Both the position numbers and the translations under genes were made by a program. From Salaquimonas sp. (GTDB lineage: Bacteria > Pseudomonadota > Alphaproteobacteria > Rhizobiales > Rhizobiaceae): a DNA stretch of 64,000 nt. Under the pieces are notes generated by a model. It was not told the DNA's origin and searched no databases. It saw only the letters and a list, made by a program, of their open reading frames with translations. This document shows, in pieces, positions 10,483 through 20,530 of the stretch. The stretch is taken from the NCBI GenBank assembly GCA_022340185.1, contig JAJDOK010000019.1, positions 1 through 64,000 on the forward strand, read 5' to 3'. Numbering within the stretch: the first letter of the stretch is position 1; each line of letters starts with the position of its first letter.

Positions 10483-11568
10483 TCAGCGCAGCAGTCGGGA
10501 GACGACCTGCGCGGTGAAATCGACCATCGGCACGATGCGCGCATAGTTGAGGCGGGTCGGGCCGATAATGCCGAGCGCGCCGATCACCCGCTGGTTGCCG
10601 TCGCGATAGGGCGCGACGACGATGGAGGAACCGGAAAGCGAGAACAGCTTGTTCTCCGAGCCGATGAAAATGCGCACGCCCTCGCCGTCCTCGGTCAGTT
10701 CGAGCAGTCTGAGGAAATTCTCCTTGGCTTCCAGTTCGTCGAAAAGGACGCGGATGCGCTCGATCGAATCGGCGGTGTGGATGTCGCCGAGCAGGTTGGC
10801 GTGACCGGTAACGATAAGGCTCGCCGGTTCGCTTTCGGTGCTGCCGGCCCAGACCGCGACGCCAGCCTCGACAAGCTGGTCGGCCAGCACGTCGATCTCG
10901 CGTCGGGCGGCTTCCCGCAGCCGGCCCAGTCTCGCCTTCGCCTCGCCAATGGTACGCCCGGCAATGTTGGCGTTGATGAAATTGGCGGCCTCGACTAGCG
11001 TGGAGGCGGTGACACCGGCCGGCAGTGCGATGATGCGGTTCTCGACCATGCCGTTCTCGCCGACGATGACAACAAGCGCGCGGGTCGGCTCCAAGCGGAT
11101 GAACTCGATGTGCTTCAGGCGCAAATCGGACTTGGCGGCTACCACAAGTGCGGCCGAATGCGACAGGCCGGAGAGCAGTTGGCCAGCCTCGGCCAGCACC
11201 GAATCGAGCGTGCGGCCCTGCGAGGCGGACTGCACCTTGGCCTCGATGACGCTGCGTTCGTCGCTGGTAAGATCTCCGATCTCCAGAAACGAATCGACGA
11301 AGAAACGAAGGCCGATCTCGGTCGGCAGACGCCCTGCGCTTGTGTGCGGCGCATAGATGAGCCCCAGCATCTCCAGATCCTGCATGACATTGCGGATCGT
11401 CGCGGGCGACAGGTTGATCGGCAGGGTACGCGACAGGGTACGCGAACCCATCGGCTCGCCCGTCTCCAGATAGGATTCGACGATCGAGCGAAAGATGTCC
11501 CGCGAACGCTGGTCGAGTTGCTCGATCGCGTTTCTGGCCAGATCCACCCTTCCTGTCGGTGCACTCAT
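10483..11568 (-). CDS. hrcA: Heat-inducible transcription repressor HrcA
   Basis: A 361-residue repressor that binds CIRCE inverted repeats upstream of groESL and dnaK-type operons and is kept active by GroEL. An N-terminal winged helix (about residues 10-80, including SPATIRNVMQDLE) is followed by a GAF-like domain and the C-terminal NYARIVPMVDFTA signature. The ATG at 11568 is chosen because MSAPTGRVDLARN fits the family start; upstream in-frame residues do not. The divergent gap to rph (11569-11754) shows no CIRCE, so autoregulation through a local CIRCE is not supported. Confidence 0.96.
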   Translation of the reverse strand: MSAPTGRVDLARNAIEQLDQRSRDIFRSIVESYLETGEPMGSRTLSRTLPINLSPATIRNVMQDLEMLGLIYAPHTSAGRLPTEIGLRFFVDSFLEIGDLTSDERSVIEAKVQSASQGRTLDSVLAEAGQLLSGLSHSAALVVAAKSDLRLKHIEFIRLEPTRALVVIVGENGMVENRIIALPAGVTASTLVEAANFINANIAGRTIGEAKARLGRLREAARREIDVLADQLVEAGVAVWAGSTESEPASLIVTGHANLLGDIHTADSIERIRVLFDELEAKENFLRLLELTEDGEGVRIFIGSENKLFSLSGSSIVVAPYRDGNQRVIGALGIIGPTRLNYARIVPMVDFTAQVVSRLLR

Positions 11569-11754
11569 GTCGAACTGCCTTCCTGGCAATATTTCGGACT
11601 GCCATGTTTCTTCGTAAGAAGAATATAGAGCGCCTGACACGGCACGCAACGCAAGCATCGAGGTGAGGCTCGAATGCCTGTGGGGATTTTGGCTTTGCCT
11701 CGCCAGAAGCGAGCGGCTACAAGCGCGAAAAATCGCGCCGGTCAGGAGAATCGC

Positions 11755-12465
11755 ATGCGCCCATCGAAGAGAGAACCCGACGAAATGCGTGCCGTGACGC
11801 TCGAGCGCGGCTATTCACGCCATGCGGAGGGTTCCTGTCTGGTCCGTTTCGGCAACACGCATGTGCTGTGCACGGCGTCGCTGGAAGAAAAGGTGCCGCC
11901 TTGGCTCAGAGGCGGCGGCAAGGGCTGGGTGACGGCCGAATACGGCATGCTGCCGCGTGCCACCAACGAACGCACGCGCCGCGAGGCGGCGGCCGGCAAA
12001 CAATCGGGGCGGACGCTCGAAATCCAGCGCCTGATCGGCCGCTCGCTTCGTGCCGTCATCGATCCCGTGGCGCTTGGCGAACGCCAGATCACCATCGACT
12101 GCGACGTCATCCAGGCCGATGGCGGCACGCGCACGGCGGCGATCACCGGCGGCTGGGTCGCGCTCAACGATTGCATCAACTGGATGAAGGCGCGATCCAT
12201 GATCGGCGACAAGGTGATCAAGGATCACATCGCGGCGGTCTCATGCGGTATCTACAAGCAGACGCCGGTGCTCGATCTCGACTATGCGGAGGATTCGACC
12301 GCCGAGACCGATGCCAATTTCGTCATGACGGGTTCCGGCGGCATCGTCGAAATCCAGGGCACGGCGGAAGGTACGCCATTTTCCGAGGACGAGTTCACTG
12401 CGCTTCTGGGCCTTGCCCGCAAGGGCATCGGTCATCTCGTCGATTTGCAGAAACTGTCCGGCTGA
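11755..12465 (+). CDS. rph: Ribonuclease PH
   Basis: A 236-residue phosphorolytic 3'-to-5' exoribonuclease that trims tRNA 3' ends. The family start [12 protein letters not shown] and the phosphate-binding region [15 protein letters not shown] (about residues 123-137) are clear, and the full length is present, unlike the truncated E. coli K-12 gene. The ribosome-binding site CAGGAG lies about 8 bp before the ATG at 11755. It is the first gene of an apparent rph-rdgB-hemW operon; rdgB starts 15 bp after its stop. Confidence 0.98.
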   Translation: MRPSKREPDEMRAVTLERGYSRHAEGSCLVRFGNTHVLCTASLEEKVPPWLRGGGKGWVTAEYGMLPRATNERTRREAAAGKQSGRTLEIQRLIGRSLRAVIDPVALGERQITIDCDVIQADGGTRTAAITGGWVALNDCINWMKARSMIGDKVIKDHIAAVSCGIYKQTPVLDLDYAEDSTAETDANFVMTGSGGIVEIQGTAEGTPFSEDEFTALLGLARKGIGHLVDLQKLSG

Positions 12466-12480
12466 ACCTCTGACGGGGCC

Positions 12481-13128
12481 ATGCGCGAACTGAAGAAACT
12501 GCTCATCGCGACGCACAATTCGGGCAAGCTCGCAGAATTCCGCGACTTGCTGGCGCCCTATGATCTCGAGGTGACGTCGGCCGGGGAGTTGGGTCTTAAT
12601 GAGCCCGAGGAAACCGGCACGACGTTTGAGGATAACGCCCGCACCAAGGCCGTCGCGGCCTGCGAAGCGTCCGGCCTGCCTTCACTGTCGGACGATTCCG
12701 GTCTTTGCGTCGACGCGCTCGGCGGCCAGCCTGGCGTCTATACGGCCGACTGGGCGGAAAAACCCGGTGGCGGACGCGATTACCTTATGGCGATGCACAA
12801 GGTCGAGGACGCGCTTAGTGCCAAGCGCGCGACCACGCCCGACAAGCGCACAGCGCGTTTTGTCGCCATGCTTTGCCTTGCCTGGCCGGACGGCGAAGTC
12901 GAATATTTCAAGGGAGAAGTCGAGGGCACGCTGGTGTGGCCGCCGCGCGGCGAAAAGGGGCACGGCTACGATCCGGTCTTCCTGCCCGACGGTTACGCGC
13001 AGACCTTCGGAGAGATGGCGACAGGCGCCAAACATGGCTGGGAAGCGGGACGCGGCGATCTCGGCCTGTCGCACCGGGCACGGGCCTTCGCGAAGTTCGC
13101 GAAGGAGAAACTCGGGGCAGCCGCTTGA
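12481..13128 (+). CDS. rdgB: Non-canonical purine NTP pyrophosphatase (dITP/XTP), RdgB/HAM1 family
   Basis: A 215-residue house-cleaning enzyme that hydrolyses dITP, ITP and XTP to monophosphates. The N-terminal strand [18 protein letters not shown] and the [15 protein letters not shown] motif are diagnostic, and GHGYDPVF carries conserved substrate-binding residues. It follows rph by 15 bp and precedes hemW by about 20 bp, an arrangement I recall from many Alphaproteobacteria. Confidence 0.97.
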   Translation: MRELKKLLIATHNSGKLAEFRDLLAPYDLEVTSAGELGLNEPEETGTTFEDNARTKAVAACEASGLPSLSDDSGLCVDALGGQPGVYTADWAEKPGGGRDYLMAMHKVEDALSAKRATTPDKRTARFVAMLCLAWPDGEVEYFKGEVEGTLVWPPRGEKGHGYDPVFLPDGYAQTFGEMATGAKHGWEAGRGDLGLSHRARAFAKFAKEKLGAAA

Positions 13129-13147
13129 TCTGCAGGGAGAGCGGGTC

Positions 13148-14329
13148 GTGAGCCCGATGGACATGGCCAAAGCTGTGAGAGGTGAAGACGACGCGTTCGG
13201 CGTCTACATCCACTGGCCGTTTTGCGCGGCCAAGTGCCCCTATTGCGATTTCAACAGCCATGTCCGCCACAGCGAAGTCGACCAGAAGGTCTTTGCCGAA
13301 GCCTATGAGCGCGAGCTGGTGCATATGCGCTCGCTGACCGGTGGCAAGACCGTCACGTCCATCTTCTTCGGCGGCGGCACACCATCGCTGATGGAAGCCG
13401 AAACGGTGGTGCGCATTCTCGATGCCGTCGCGTCGAACTGGACTGTCTCCGGTGATGCCGAGATCACGCTGGAAGCCAATCCGACCAGTGTGGAAGCCGA
13501 CCGGTTCCGGGGGTATCACGCCGCAGGCGTCAACCGCGTTTCGCTCGGCGTCCAGAGCTTCGATGACGAGCAATTGCGCTTTCTTGGCCGGCTGCACGAT
13601 GTGGCGCAGGCCGAACGCGCGATCGGCCTTGCGCGCGAAATATTTCCGCGCATGTCGTTCGATCTCATCTATGCAAGACCCGGCCAGACGGGTGAACAAT
13701 GGGAAAGGGAATTGCGCCGAGCGCTGGCGCTTTCGGCCGACCATCTGTCGCTCTACCAGCTCACCATCGAGCCGGGCACGCCGTTTTTCGACCTGCGTGC
13801 GCGCGGCAAGATCAGAATTCCCGATCAGGATTCCGCCGCAGAACTCTACGAACTGACTTCCGAAGTGGCGGCCGAAGCCGGTCTGCCGGCCTATGAGATC
13901 TCCAACCACGCCGCGCCGGGCGCCGAATGCGCCCACAATCTCGTCTACTGGCGCTATCTCGACTATGCCGGTGTCGGCCCCGGCGCACATGGCAGGCTGA
14001 CGATCGACGGCGCCAAATGGGCGACAGCGACGCTCAGGAATCCGGAAAGGTGGTGGCAGGATGCCATGGTCGAAGGCCATGGCATGGAGGAGTTCTCGCA
14101 ACTTCTGCCGATGGAAGCCGCCGACGAGATGCTTCTGATGGGCCTGAGGTTGAGCGAAGGTGTCGACACAGCACGGTTCGCGGCCATGGCCGGCATTGAC
14201 CTGGATGAAAAACGGGTCGCGTTCCTCGAAGGCGAGGGTTTCATCGAACGCCTGGGGCAGGACCGGCTCAGGGCAACACCGGCCGGCTTCCTCGTGCTCG
14301 ATGCGATCGTCGCCGATCTGGCGGCGTAA
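13148..14329 (+). CDS. hemW: Heme chaperone HemW (radical SAM, coproporphyrinogen oxidase-like)
   Basis: A 393-residue radical-SAM protein. HemW binds heme and passes it to respiratory enzymes; it was formerly annotated as oxygen-independent coproporphyrinogen III oxidase. The cluster motif is CAAKCPYC (Cys26, Cys30, Cys33), followed by FGGGTPSLM. A C-terminal HemN-type domain ends the protein. The GTG at 13148 is chosen because AGGGAG lies about 8 bp upstream; in-frame ATGs at 13157 and 13163 are alternatives. CPYCDFNSH favours HemW over true HemN. Third gene of the rph-rdgB-hemW run. Confidence 0.94.
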   Translation: MSPMDMAKAVRGEDDAFGVYIHWPFCAAKCPYCDFNSHVRHSEVDQKVFAEAYERELVHMRSLTGGKTVTSIFFGGGTPSLMEAETVVRILDAVASNWTVSGDAEITLEANPTSVEADRFRGYHAAGVNRVSLGVQSFDDEQLRFLGRLHDVAQAERAIGLAREIFPRMSFDLIYARPGQTGEQWERELRRALALSADHLSLYQLTIEPGTPFFDLRARGKIRIPDQDSAAELYELTSEVAAEAGLPAYEISNHAAPGAECAHNLVYWRYLDYAGVGPGAHGRLTIDGAKWATATLRNPERWWQDAMVEGHGMEEFSQLLPMEAADEMLLMGLRLSEGVDTARFAAMAGIDLDEKRVAFLEGEGFIERLGQDRLRATPAGFLVLDAIVADLAA

Positions 14330-14338
14330 GCGCTCGGA

Positions 14339-15577
14339 TCAAAACGCCGTTCGCGAAAAGGATTTCGGCGCCGGTGACAACAGCTCCGGCTTGCCGTCAA
14401 CCACGCGATAGATGGCCAGACCCCGTTCGGCCGTGCCATCGGCGCGCAGACGGAAAATGCCATTTATGCCAGTGAAGCCGCGGGGATTTTCCAGCATCGC
14501 CTGGGTGAAACCGGTGAAACTGCCACCGCTTTGACGGACCAATTCGATGGTCAGTGTCACGGCGTCATAGCCAAGTCCGGCCCACACACCGGGCTTGGTG
14601 CCATAGGCTTTTTGGTACCGATCGGCAAAGGTTTCAAAATTCGAAAGGTCGCGGCCCGGATAGATCGCGTTTTCAAGCATCGGATTGTCGAGCTTGACCG
14701 TCTCCCACAGGCCGGAGCCGAGAACTGTCTTGCCGATGGTTTTTGCCTGGGCGCGGCGGAAATTCAGCATGATCGCATTGGGAACCTGGCCACCTTCGGG
14801 AATATAGATCGTGTCGAAGGTGTCGAGCTGGCCAGCCACCTTCGTCACCACCTGCTCGATCGAATCGCTGGAATGGTCATATTTGACGACGAGAAGATTG
14901 GCCCCGGCAGCACCGACAAGCTGGCGCAATATGCCTTCCCTGATTGTGCCTTCCGAACTGTTCGGCAGGATGGCGAGGAAAGAGCGCTTGCCCTGCGACA
15001 GGGCGAAATTGATGATGCGCCTGGTGTCGTCCTGCGGCGTGAACGACAGCAGATAGACGCCGCGACGCGCGACCGTCGTGTCGGTGGAAAAGGCGATCAT
15101 GGTGCGTCCGGCCGGCAGCGTGATGGCGGATGCGGCGCTGACGCTCGCGGAAAACACCGGGCCGAGGATGAGGCTCGAACCCTCAAGCACCGCCTCGTTG
15201 GCAGCGGCCTGCGCGCCTGCGGCCTGGCCGGCAGTGTCCTTGATGACGATCTGGATCGTGTCCTGGCCGAAATCCTGCAACGCAAGCAGCGCCCCATTGC
15301 GCAGTTCCTGCGCGACAGCGGCGCCGTTGCCGGGCGCCGTTTTCGGCAGCAGCAGCGAAACGCGCACCGCGCCGCCGCCGAAGATCTCGCCATTGGGATT
15401 GGGTGTCGGCGTGGTCTGTGTCGGCTGGCTGCCCAGGACCGTGTTGCGATCGACACCGAGATTGGTTGACTTGCAGGCAGACAGGACGGCGAGGCCGAGC
15501 AGAAGCATGATCGCTGCCCGCAAGACGGATGCAGGCGCAAAGCGACCGGCAACAGCCCACCGCAACACAACGCTCAT
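14339..15577 (-). CDS. Penicillin-binding protein activator, LppC/LpoA-like lipoprotein
   Basis: A 412-residue predicted lipoprotein. The signal peptide ends in the lipobox LSAC, with a low-complexity Thr/Pro linker after it. The rest is a periplasmic-binding-protein type I fold (Peripla_BP_6 / LppC), residues about 65-405. In gammaproteobacteria LpoA activates PBP1A; the role in rhizobia is inferred from homology. The ATG at 15577 is preferred because the signal peptide starts there; one at 15637 is in frame. It converges on hemW (10-bp gap) and diverges from rsmI. A good promoter lies at 15716-15744. Confidence 0.85.
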   Translation of the reverse strand: MSVVLRWAVAGRFAPASVLRAAIMLLLGLAVLSACKSTNLGVDRNTVLGSQPTQTTPTPNPNGEIFGGGAVRVSLLLPKTAPGNGAAVAQELRNGALLALQDFGQDTIQIVIKDTAGQAAGAQAAANEAVLEGSSLILGPVFSASVSAASAITLPAGRTMIAFSTDTTVARRGVYLLSFTPQDDTRRIINFALSQGKRSFLAILPNSSEGTIREGILRQLVGAAGANLLVVKYDHSSDSIEQVVTKVAGQLDTFDTIYIPEGGQVPNAIMLNFRRAQAKTIGKTVLGSGLWETVKLDNPMLENAIYPGRDLSNFETFADRYQKAYGTKPGVWAGLGYDAVTLTIELVRQSGGSFTGFTQAMLENPRGFTGINGIFRLRADGTAERGLAIYRVVDGKPELLSPAPKSFSRTAF

Positions 15578-15913
15578 CGACACAGTCCCCAACCGGTATC
15601 TTGTTCCAATCCGCCGCCCCTTCGCTTCAGAATCCATTGCGCCAAAACCCTTGGCCGAATCCCGTGGGGTCGCCGTCCCTGAAATCCCCGCAACGGGCGT
15701 TGAGCAAGTCGTGCCCGATAGCAGCGCTTTTACACAATTGTCAAAGTCGCCAAGGGCTTTTTTTCCCGGTCAACAGTCATTGAACAAGCGCGATCGGGCG
15801 CAGCAATAGCGTCAAATACGGCAAAACAATGCGGCCTGTGCGAGCTAACCGGATCATTTCACATTTGCGCCGATTGTAGTTAATGGGGAAACTTTCCTTT
15901 CCGGGCGGAGCGC
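15578..15913. other. Divergent intergenic region, LppC-like gene / rsmI
   Basis: A 336-bp gap between divergent genes. It holds the minus-strand promoter listed separately. No convincing promoter for rsmI, no small ORF with coding bias and no RNA gene was recognised. The part from 15760 to 15900 is relatively AT-rich. Confidence 0.5.
15716..15744 (-). promoter_or_regulatory. Predicted sigma-70 promoter of the LppC-like gene
   Basis: On the minus strand, TTGACA (15744-15739) is followed after exactly 17 bp by CTATCG (15721-15716). This fits the rhizobial pattern CTTGAC-17-CTATAT. The expected transcript would start near 15709 and carry a leader of roughly 130 nt. Confidence 0.5.
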
Positions 15914-16795
15914 ATGGAAGGCTTCATCATCGGCCAGGCGACATTTGCGGCACGCGAGATCGAGCCGGGCCTGTATCTCGTCGCCACACCGATCGGCAAT
16001 CTGGGCGACATGACGATACGCGCGCTGGAGGTGCTCGCCAGCGCCGATCTCATCGCCTGCGAGGACACCCGCGTAACCGGCAAACTGCTCAAGCACTTCG
16101 CCATCGCCACCCGCATGACATCCTATCACGAGCACAATGCCGGCAAGGCCGGGCCGAGGCTTCTCGAAGCGCTACGCGAGGGCAAGCGTGTCGCACTGGT
16201 CTCCGATGCCGGCACACCGCTCGTTTCCGATCCGGGCTATCGGCTGGTCGAGGCTGCGCGTGCCGAAGGTCTGGCGGTGTGGCCGGTGCCGGGCGCTTCG
16301 GCGCCGATCGCCGCCCTTGCCGCCAGCGGCCTGCCGAGCGACACCTTCCTGTTTGACGGCTTCCTGCCGGCCAAACAGACGGCGCGCCGCAAGCGGCTGA
16401 AAGAACTCAAGGGCGTGCCGGCAACGCTGATCTTCTTCGAAAGTCCAAACCGTCTCACCGACAGTCTAGGTGACATCGCGGCGGAACTGGGCGAAACACG
16501 ACAGCTCGCCGTCTGCCGCGAACTGACCAAACTACATGAGGAAATCCGCTCCGGTGAGGCGGGCGAACTGGCCGAACACTATTCGGACGCGAAGGTGAAG
16601 GGCGAGATCGTGCTGGTCGTCGCACCGCCCGAAAAGGGCGAAGCGATCGATGCCGACGCGATCCTGACCGATCTTCTCGCAAGCGCCAGCGTCAGCCGGG
16701 CGGCGGCCGAGGCCGCCGAGCTCACCGGGCTGCCGCGGCGCGAACTCTACCAGCGCGCGCTGGAAATCGCGAAACGCGGCAGACAAGGCGAATGA
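15914..16795 (+). CDS. rsmI: 16S rRNA (cytidine(1402)-2'-O)-methyltransferase RsmI
   Basis: A 293-residue SAM-dependent methyltransferase of the tetrapyrrole-methylase fold. It methylates the 2'-O of C1402 in 16S rRNA at the decoding centre. Clear motifs are YLVATPIGNLGDMTIRAL, ACEDTRVTGKLL and LVSDAGTPLVSDPGYRL, and the length is typical. Its stop overlaps the yraN start in ATGA, so the two are translationally coupled. GGGCGGAG serves as the ribosome-binding site about 5 bp upstream. Confidence 0.97.
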   Translation: MEGFIIGQATFAAREIEPGLYLVATPIGNLGDMTIRALEVLASADLIACEDTRVTGKLLKHFAIATRMTSYHEHNAGKAGPRLLEALREGKRVALVSDAGTPLVSDPGYRLVEAARAEGLAVWPVPGASAPIAALAASGLPSDTFLFDGFLPAKQTARRKRLKELKGVPATLIFFESPNRLTDSLGDIAAELGETRQLAVCRELTKLHEEIRSGEAGELAEHYSDAKVKGEIVLVVAPPEKGEAIDADAILTDLLASASVSRAAAEAAELTGLPRRELYQRALEIAKRGRQGE

Positions 16796-17163
16796 CCGGA
16801 CGGCAATCCTCCCGCGAGGCCAGGCGCAAGGCACTCAAAATAGGCCGTACCGGAGAATGGCTCGCATCGATGGCACTGCGGGCCAAGGGCTACCGCATTG
16901 TCGCGCGCAATTTCCGTACCAAGATGGGCGAAATCGATATCGTGGCACGCAGGGGCGACCTCATCGTTTTCGTCGAGGTCAAGGCACGGCCCAGCACATC
17001 GCAAGCGCTCGATGCGGTGAGTTTCGAAGCGCAACGGCGCATCTCCAATGCCGCCGAATTGTGGATCGCCCGCCAGAAGGACGCGGCGAAACTTTCCTGG
17101 CGTTTCGATGTCGTCGCGGTCAGGCCCGGGCGCTGGCCGGTCCATTTCGAGGATGCGTTCTAG
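16792..17163 (+). CDS. YraN/UPF0102 family endonuclease-like protein
   Basis: A 123-residue member of UPF0102, which has a restriction-endonuclease-like fold related to Holliday-junction resolvases; its cellular role is unsettled. The motif [21 protein letters not shown] (residues about 45-65) contains the E-x-D ... E-x-K catalytic-type residues. The start overlaps the rsmI stop by 4 bp (ATGA). The rsmI-yraN-gshB order is conserved in many Alphaproteobacteria. Confidence 0.93.
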   Translation: MTGRQSSREARRKALKIGRTGEWLASMALRAKGYRIVARNFRTKMGEIDIVARRGDLIVFVEVKARPSTSQALDAVSFEAQRRISNAAELWIARQKDAAKLSWRFDVVAVRPGRWPVHFEDAF

Positions 17164-17254
17164 AAAAGCGCGGCCATTCAACCGTCCGACATTGCCAGCG
17201 GCCATTCACGGCCCTATTGAAAGCGCGATTGCGAACCGAAGGAGCAAACGGGCC

Positions 17255-18193
17255 ATGGGTCTCAAGGTCGGCGTCCAGATGGACCATGTTTCGACGATCA
17301 AGATCGGCGGCGACACGACATTCGCGCTTTGCCTGGAAGCGCAGGCGCGCGGCCACGAGCTGTTCCATTACACACCCGACCGGCTGAGGATGCGCGGCTC
17401 GGTCGTCAGCGCGGTGATCGAGCCGATGAAGGTGAAGGAAGTCGAGGGCGAACATTACGAACTCGGCGCGGGCGAACTGACCGATCTTTCCGAGCTCGAC
17501 GTGGTGCTGCTGCGCCAGGATCCGCCCTTCGACATGGCCTACATCACCACCACGCACATGCTGGAGCGCATCCACCCCAGGACGCTGGTGGTCAACGATC
17601 CGGCGGCGGTGCGCAATGCGCCGGAAAAGCTGCTGGTGACCGAGTTTCCCGATCTCATGCCGGAAACGCTGATCACGCGCGATTTCGACGCCATTCGCGC
17701 CTTCCGCCGCGAATTCGGCGACATCATCGTCAAGCCGCTCTACGGCAATGGCGGCGCCGGCGTGTTCAAAATCGGTGAGGCCGACCAGAACCTTTCCGCG
17801 CTTCTGGAAATGTTCGAGGGGATGTTCCGCGAGCCGCTGATCGCGCAGCGCTATTTGCCGGCGGTGCGCGAGGGCGACAAGCGCATCATCCTGGTCGACG
17901 GCGAGGTGGCCGGTGCGATCAACCGCGTGCCCGCGCATGACGACGCACGCTCCAACATGCATGTCGGCGGACGCGCCGAGCACACCGAACTGACCAAGCG
18001 CGAGATGGAAATCTGCGGGGCGATCGGCCCGAAACTGAAGGAATTGGGCTTCATCCTGGTCGGAATCGACGTGATCGGCGACTATATCACCGAGATCAAC
18101 GTCACCTCTCCGACCGGCGTGCGCGAGGTCCAGCGTTTTTCCGGCACCGACATCTCGGCCATGGTCTGGGACGCGATCGAAAAGCGGCGTTGA
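17255..18193 (+). CDS. gshB: Glutathione synthetase
   Basis: A 312-residue ATP-grasp enzyme that joins gamma-glutamylcysteine and glycine to make glutathione. The start [12 protein letters not shown] is family-typical and is preceded by AAGGAGC about 9 bp upstream. The [16 protein letters not shown] segment and the ATP-grasp loop [12 protein letters not shown] are intact, as is the metal-binding end region [19 protein letters not shown]. It lies 91 bp after yraN. The downstream flank is AT-rich and lacks an obvious terminator. Confidence 0.97.
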   Translation: MGLKVGVQMDHVSTIKIGGDTTFALCLEAQARGHELFHYTPDRLRMRGSVVSAVIEPMKVKEVEGEHYELGAGELTDLSELDVVLLRQDPPFDMAYITTTHMLERIHPRTLVVNDPAAVRNAPEKLLVTEFPDLMPETLITRDFDAIRAFRREFGDIIVKPLYGNGGAGVFKIGEADQNLSALLEMFEGMFREPLIAQRYLPAVREGDKRIILVDGEVAGAINRVPAHDDARSNMHVGGRAEHTELTKREMEICGAIGPKLKELGFILVGIDVIGDYITEINVTSPTGVREVQRFSGTDISAMVWDAIEKRR

Positions 18194-18522
18194 ACCGACA
18201 CGCGAATATTCCCGCCGGCAAAGGCGAACAAAACGCGATCGACCGGGGTATGTGAAAGCGACGGAGTGACGAGTATCCACTTGTTATACACAAGGCCAGT
18301 CACATGAAATTCTTCCTAATTTTTTGATTCTATTACATTTCTTCGTTCATTCGATTTTGCATCGAATCATTTCTTGATGTTATGTTCATTTTTTGTTCTG
18401 GATTGTCGAAGGGGATATGATTGCAAGGCCACAAATTTCACGAAGCCGCGAAAGAACTTGAAACAAATGCTGAAAAGCGATTTGACGAGTGACTGCATGC
18501 AACAGTGAGGAGAACGGAACAG
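18194..18522. other. AT-rich intergenic stretch after gshB
   Basis: About 330 bp without a gene. From about 18280 to 18420 the base composition drops sharply compared with the flanks, with runs of A and T. It contains an inverted repeat with 7-bp arms ATTCGAT / ATCGAAT and a 5-bp loop at 18349-18367; no T run follows directly, so it is not a standard terminator. No promoter was resolved. Confidence 0.5.
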
Positions 18523-18762
18523 ATGTCCATCCTTCCGAAAGGGCTATCGAAGGAAACGCTATTACATTGGCATCGTGCAACCTCGGATGCTTTCAAGAAC
18601 GATCGCAATTTGTCTGAGCTTCAGAGACAATTGGCAGAAAAACACGGTTACGGCGATTACTACGGCACAGACGCAAACCCCGACTGGCACAGTTGGGTTT
18701 CGCAAATCGAGTCAGAACTGGACCGTCTTCAAACCGAATACATCAAGATCGAAATCCCGTAA
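18523..18762 (+). CDS. Small hypothetical protein (79 aa)
   Basis: An unrecognised 79-residue protein starting MSILPKGLSKETLLHWHRA. GAGGAG lies about 10 bp before the ATG at 18523; a GTG at 18505 is an alternative start. It is acidic, rich in aromatic residues (HGYGDYYGTDANPDWHSW in the middle) and ends in a short predicted helix. Third-position GC is clearly lower than in the neighbours, matching the AT-rich flank, which suggests recent acquisition. No signal peptide or membrane segment. Real coding status is likely but not certain. Confidence 0.6.
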   Translation: MSILPKGLSKETLLHWHRATSDAFKNDRNLSELQRQLAEKHGYGDYYGTDANPDWHSWVSQIESELDRLQTEYIKIEIP

Positions 18763-18970
18763 CGGCCCACAAGATACGCTCTCCTGTATCGGAGCGCGCA
18801 CGATTCCATATTCCGACTATGGTTTGCCAACGACAATGACTCCCCTTGACAACATGAACAAAATGAGAACACTGGAGATCGTCGGGCGGGTTCGCAAAAC
18901 GTAATAACCCCGCTCGTATCGGTGGTGCCGGGGCAAGTGGAATTGCCTGTTCTCACCGGGAAAGGGCGAC

Positions 18971-20494
18971 ATGGTAGCCAGGGTCAAGACCGTCGCATTC
19001 CAGGGCATCGAGGCCGTGCCGGTCGACGTGCAGGTGATGATCCAGCCGGGCCAGACGGTGATGAATATCGTCGGCCTGCCCGACAAGGCAGTGGCCGAAA
19101 GCCGCGAGCGGGTGCGCGCCGCGCTGCACGCCTCGGGCCTGTCGATCCCGCCGAAACGGGTGACCGTCAATCTGGCGCCTGCAGACCTGCCCAAGGAAGG
19201 CAGCCATTACGATCTGCCGATCGCGCTCGGACTGATGGCCGCGCTCGGCGCCATTCCTTCGGACATGCTGGAAGACTATGTCGTCGTCGGCGAATTGTCG
19301 CTCGACGGAACGCTTGCCGCGATCGCCGGCGCGCTGCCCGCCGCGATCGGCGCCAATGCGCTGGGTCGCGGACTGATCTGTCCGGCCCAATGCGGCGCGG
19401 AAGCGGCATGGGCGGGCGAAGACATGAACATCATCGCGCCGGCAAGCCTGATCGCGCTCGCCAACCATTTCCGCGGCACGCAGGTGCTGTCGCGGCCGCA
19501 AGCCGCGATCCGCCAGTCAGCGGCGAACCTGCCGGATCTGGCCGAGATCAAGGGACAGGAAACGGCCAAGCGCGCGCTCGAGATCGCGGCGGCGGGCGGC
19601 CACAACATGGCGATGGTCGGCCCTCCCGGTTCCGGCAAGTCGATGCTGGCCGCCCGCCTGCCCGGCATTCTGCCGAAACTCACCTCGCGCGAACTCCTGG
19701 AGGTCTCGATGATCACCTCGATCGCGGGACAGCTCGGCGAAGGCAGGCTGTGCGACCAGCGGCCGTTCCGCGCGCCGCATCATTCGGCGTCGATGGCGGC
19801 GATGGTCGGCGGCGGCATCCGCGCCAGGCCGGGCGAGGTGTCGCTTGCGCATAATGGCGTGCTGTTCCTCGACGAATTGCCGGAATTCTCGCCGCAAGTG
19901 CTCGATTCGCTGCGCCAACCGCTGGAAACCGGCGAAATCGCCATCGCGCGGGCCAACCATCATGTCACCTACCCCTCCCGTTTCCAGTTGATCGCGGCGA
20001 TGAACCCGTGCCGCTGCGGCATGGCGGGAGAACCGGGCTATACCTGCCGGCGCGGCCCGCGTTGCCAGGCCGACTATCAGGCGCGCATTTCCGGACCACT
20101 CCTCGACCGCATCGACATGCGCATCGAGGTGCCGGCCGTCAGTGCCGCCGATCTTATCGCCCCGTCCGCCGCCGAGCCGAGCGAGACCGTTGCCGCGAGG
20201 GTGGCGGCGGCGAGGTTGCGGCAAGCCGAACGCTTTTCGGGCAGCCATGTCTCGACCAACGCCACCGCGCCCAACAGCCTGATCGAGGCGGTCGCCGCAC
20301 CCGATGCGGCGGGAACGCAACTCCTGCGCGACGCTGCCGAAGTGAAGCGGTTTTCGGCGCGCGCCTATCACCGCATCCTGAAAGTGGCTCGAACCATCGC
20401 CGATCTTGATGGCGCGGACGCGGTCGGCCGCATCCATGTCGCCGAGGCGATCGCCTATCGCGTGGCCGGCGAAAGGCTTGCCGCCGCGGCGTAG
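18971..20494 (+). CDS. comM: YifB/ComM family Mg-chelatase-like AAA+ ATPase
   Basis: A 507-residue AAA+ protein. ComM is a hexameric helicase that promotes branch migration during natural transformation. Residues 1-165 are the Lon-S16-like ChlI domain. The AAA+ module has Walker A GPPGSGKS and Walker B VLFLDELPEF. A four-cysteine cluster (CRCG ... CRRGPRC, about residues 345-370) probably binds zinc, and a C-terminal helical Mg_chelatase_C domain ends the protein. Full length for the family. In rhizobia the link to competence is inferred only from homology. A terminator follows at 20531-20552. Confidence 0.93.
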   Translation: MVARVKTVAFQGIEAVPVDVQVMIQPGQTVMNIVGLPDKAVAESRERVRAALHASGLSIPPKRVTVNLAPADLPKEGSHYDLPIALGLMAALGAIPSDMLEDYVVVGELSLDGTLAAIAGALPAAIGANALGRGLICPAQCGAEAAWAGEDMNIIAPASLIALANHFRGTQVLSRPQAAIRQSAANLPDLAEIKGQETAKRALEIAAAGGHNMAMVGPPGSGKSMLAARLPGILPKLTSRELLEVSMITSIAGQLGEGRLCDQRPFRAPHHSASMAAMVGGGIRARPGEVSLAHNGVLFLDELPEFSPQVLDSLRQPLETGEIAIARANHHVTYPSRFQLIAAMNPCRCGMAGEPGYTCRRGPRCQADYQARISGPLLDRIDMRIEVPAVSAADLIAPSAAEPSETVAARVAAARLRQAERFSGSHVSTNATAPNSLIEAVAAPDAAGTQLLRDAAEVKRFSARAYHRILKVARTIADLDGADAVGRIHVAEAIAYRVAGERLAAAA

Positions 20495-20530
20495 CCAGGG
20501 TCAGGCAGCGGGTGCGGCCATACGGATTTC

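Noticed and set aside
11569-11754. CIRCE element for hrcA
   Set aside because: The expected TTAGCACTC-N9-GAGTGCTAA pattern is not present in the divergent gap.
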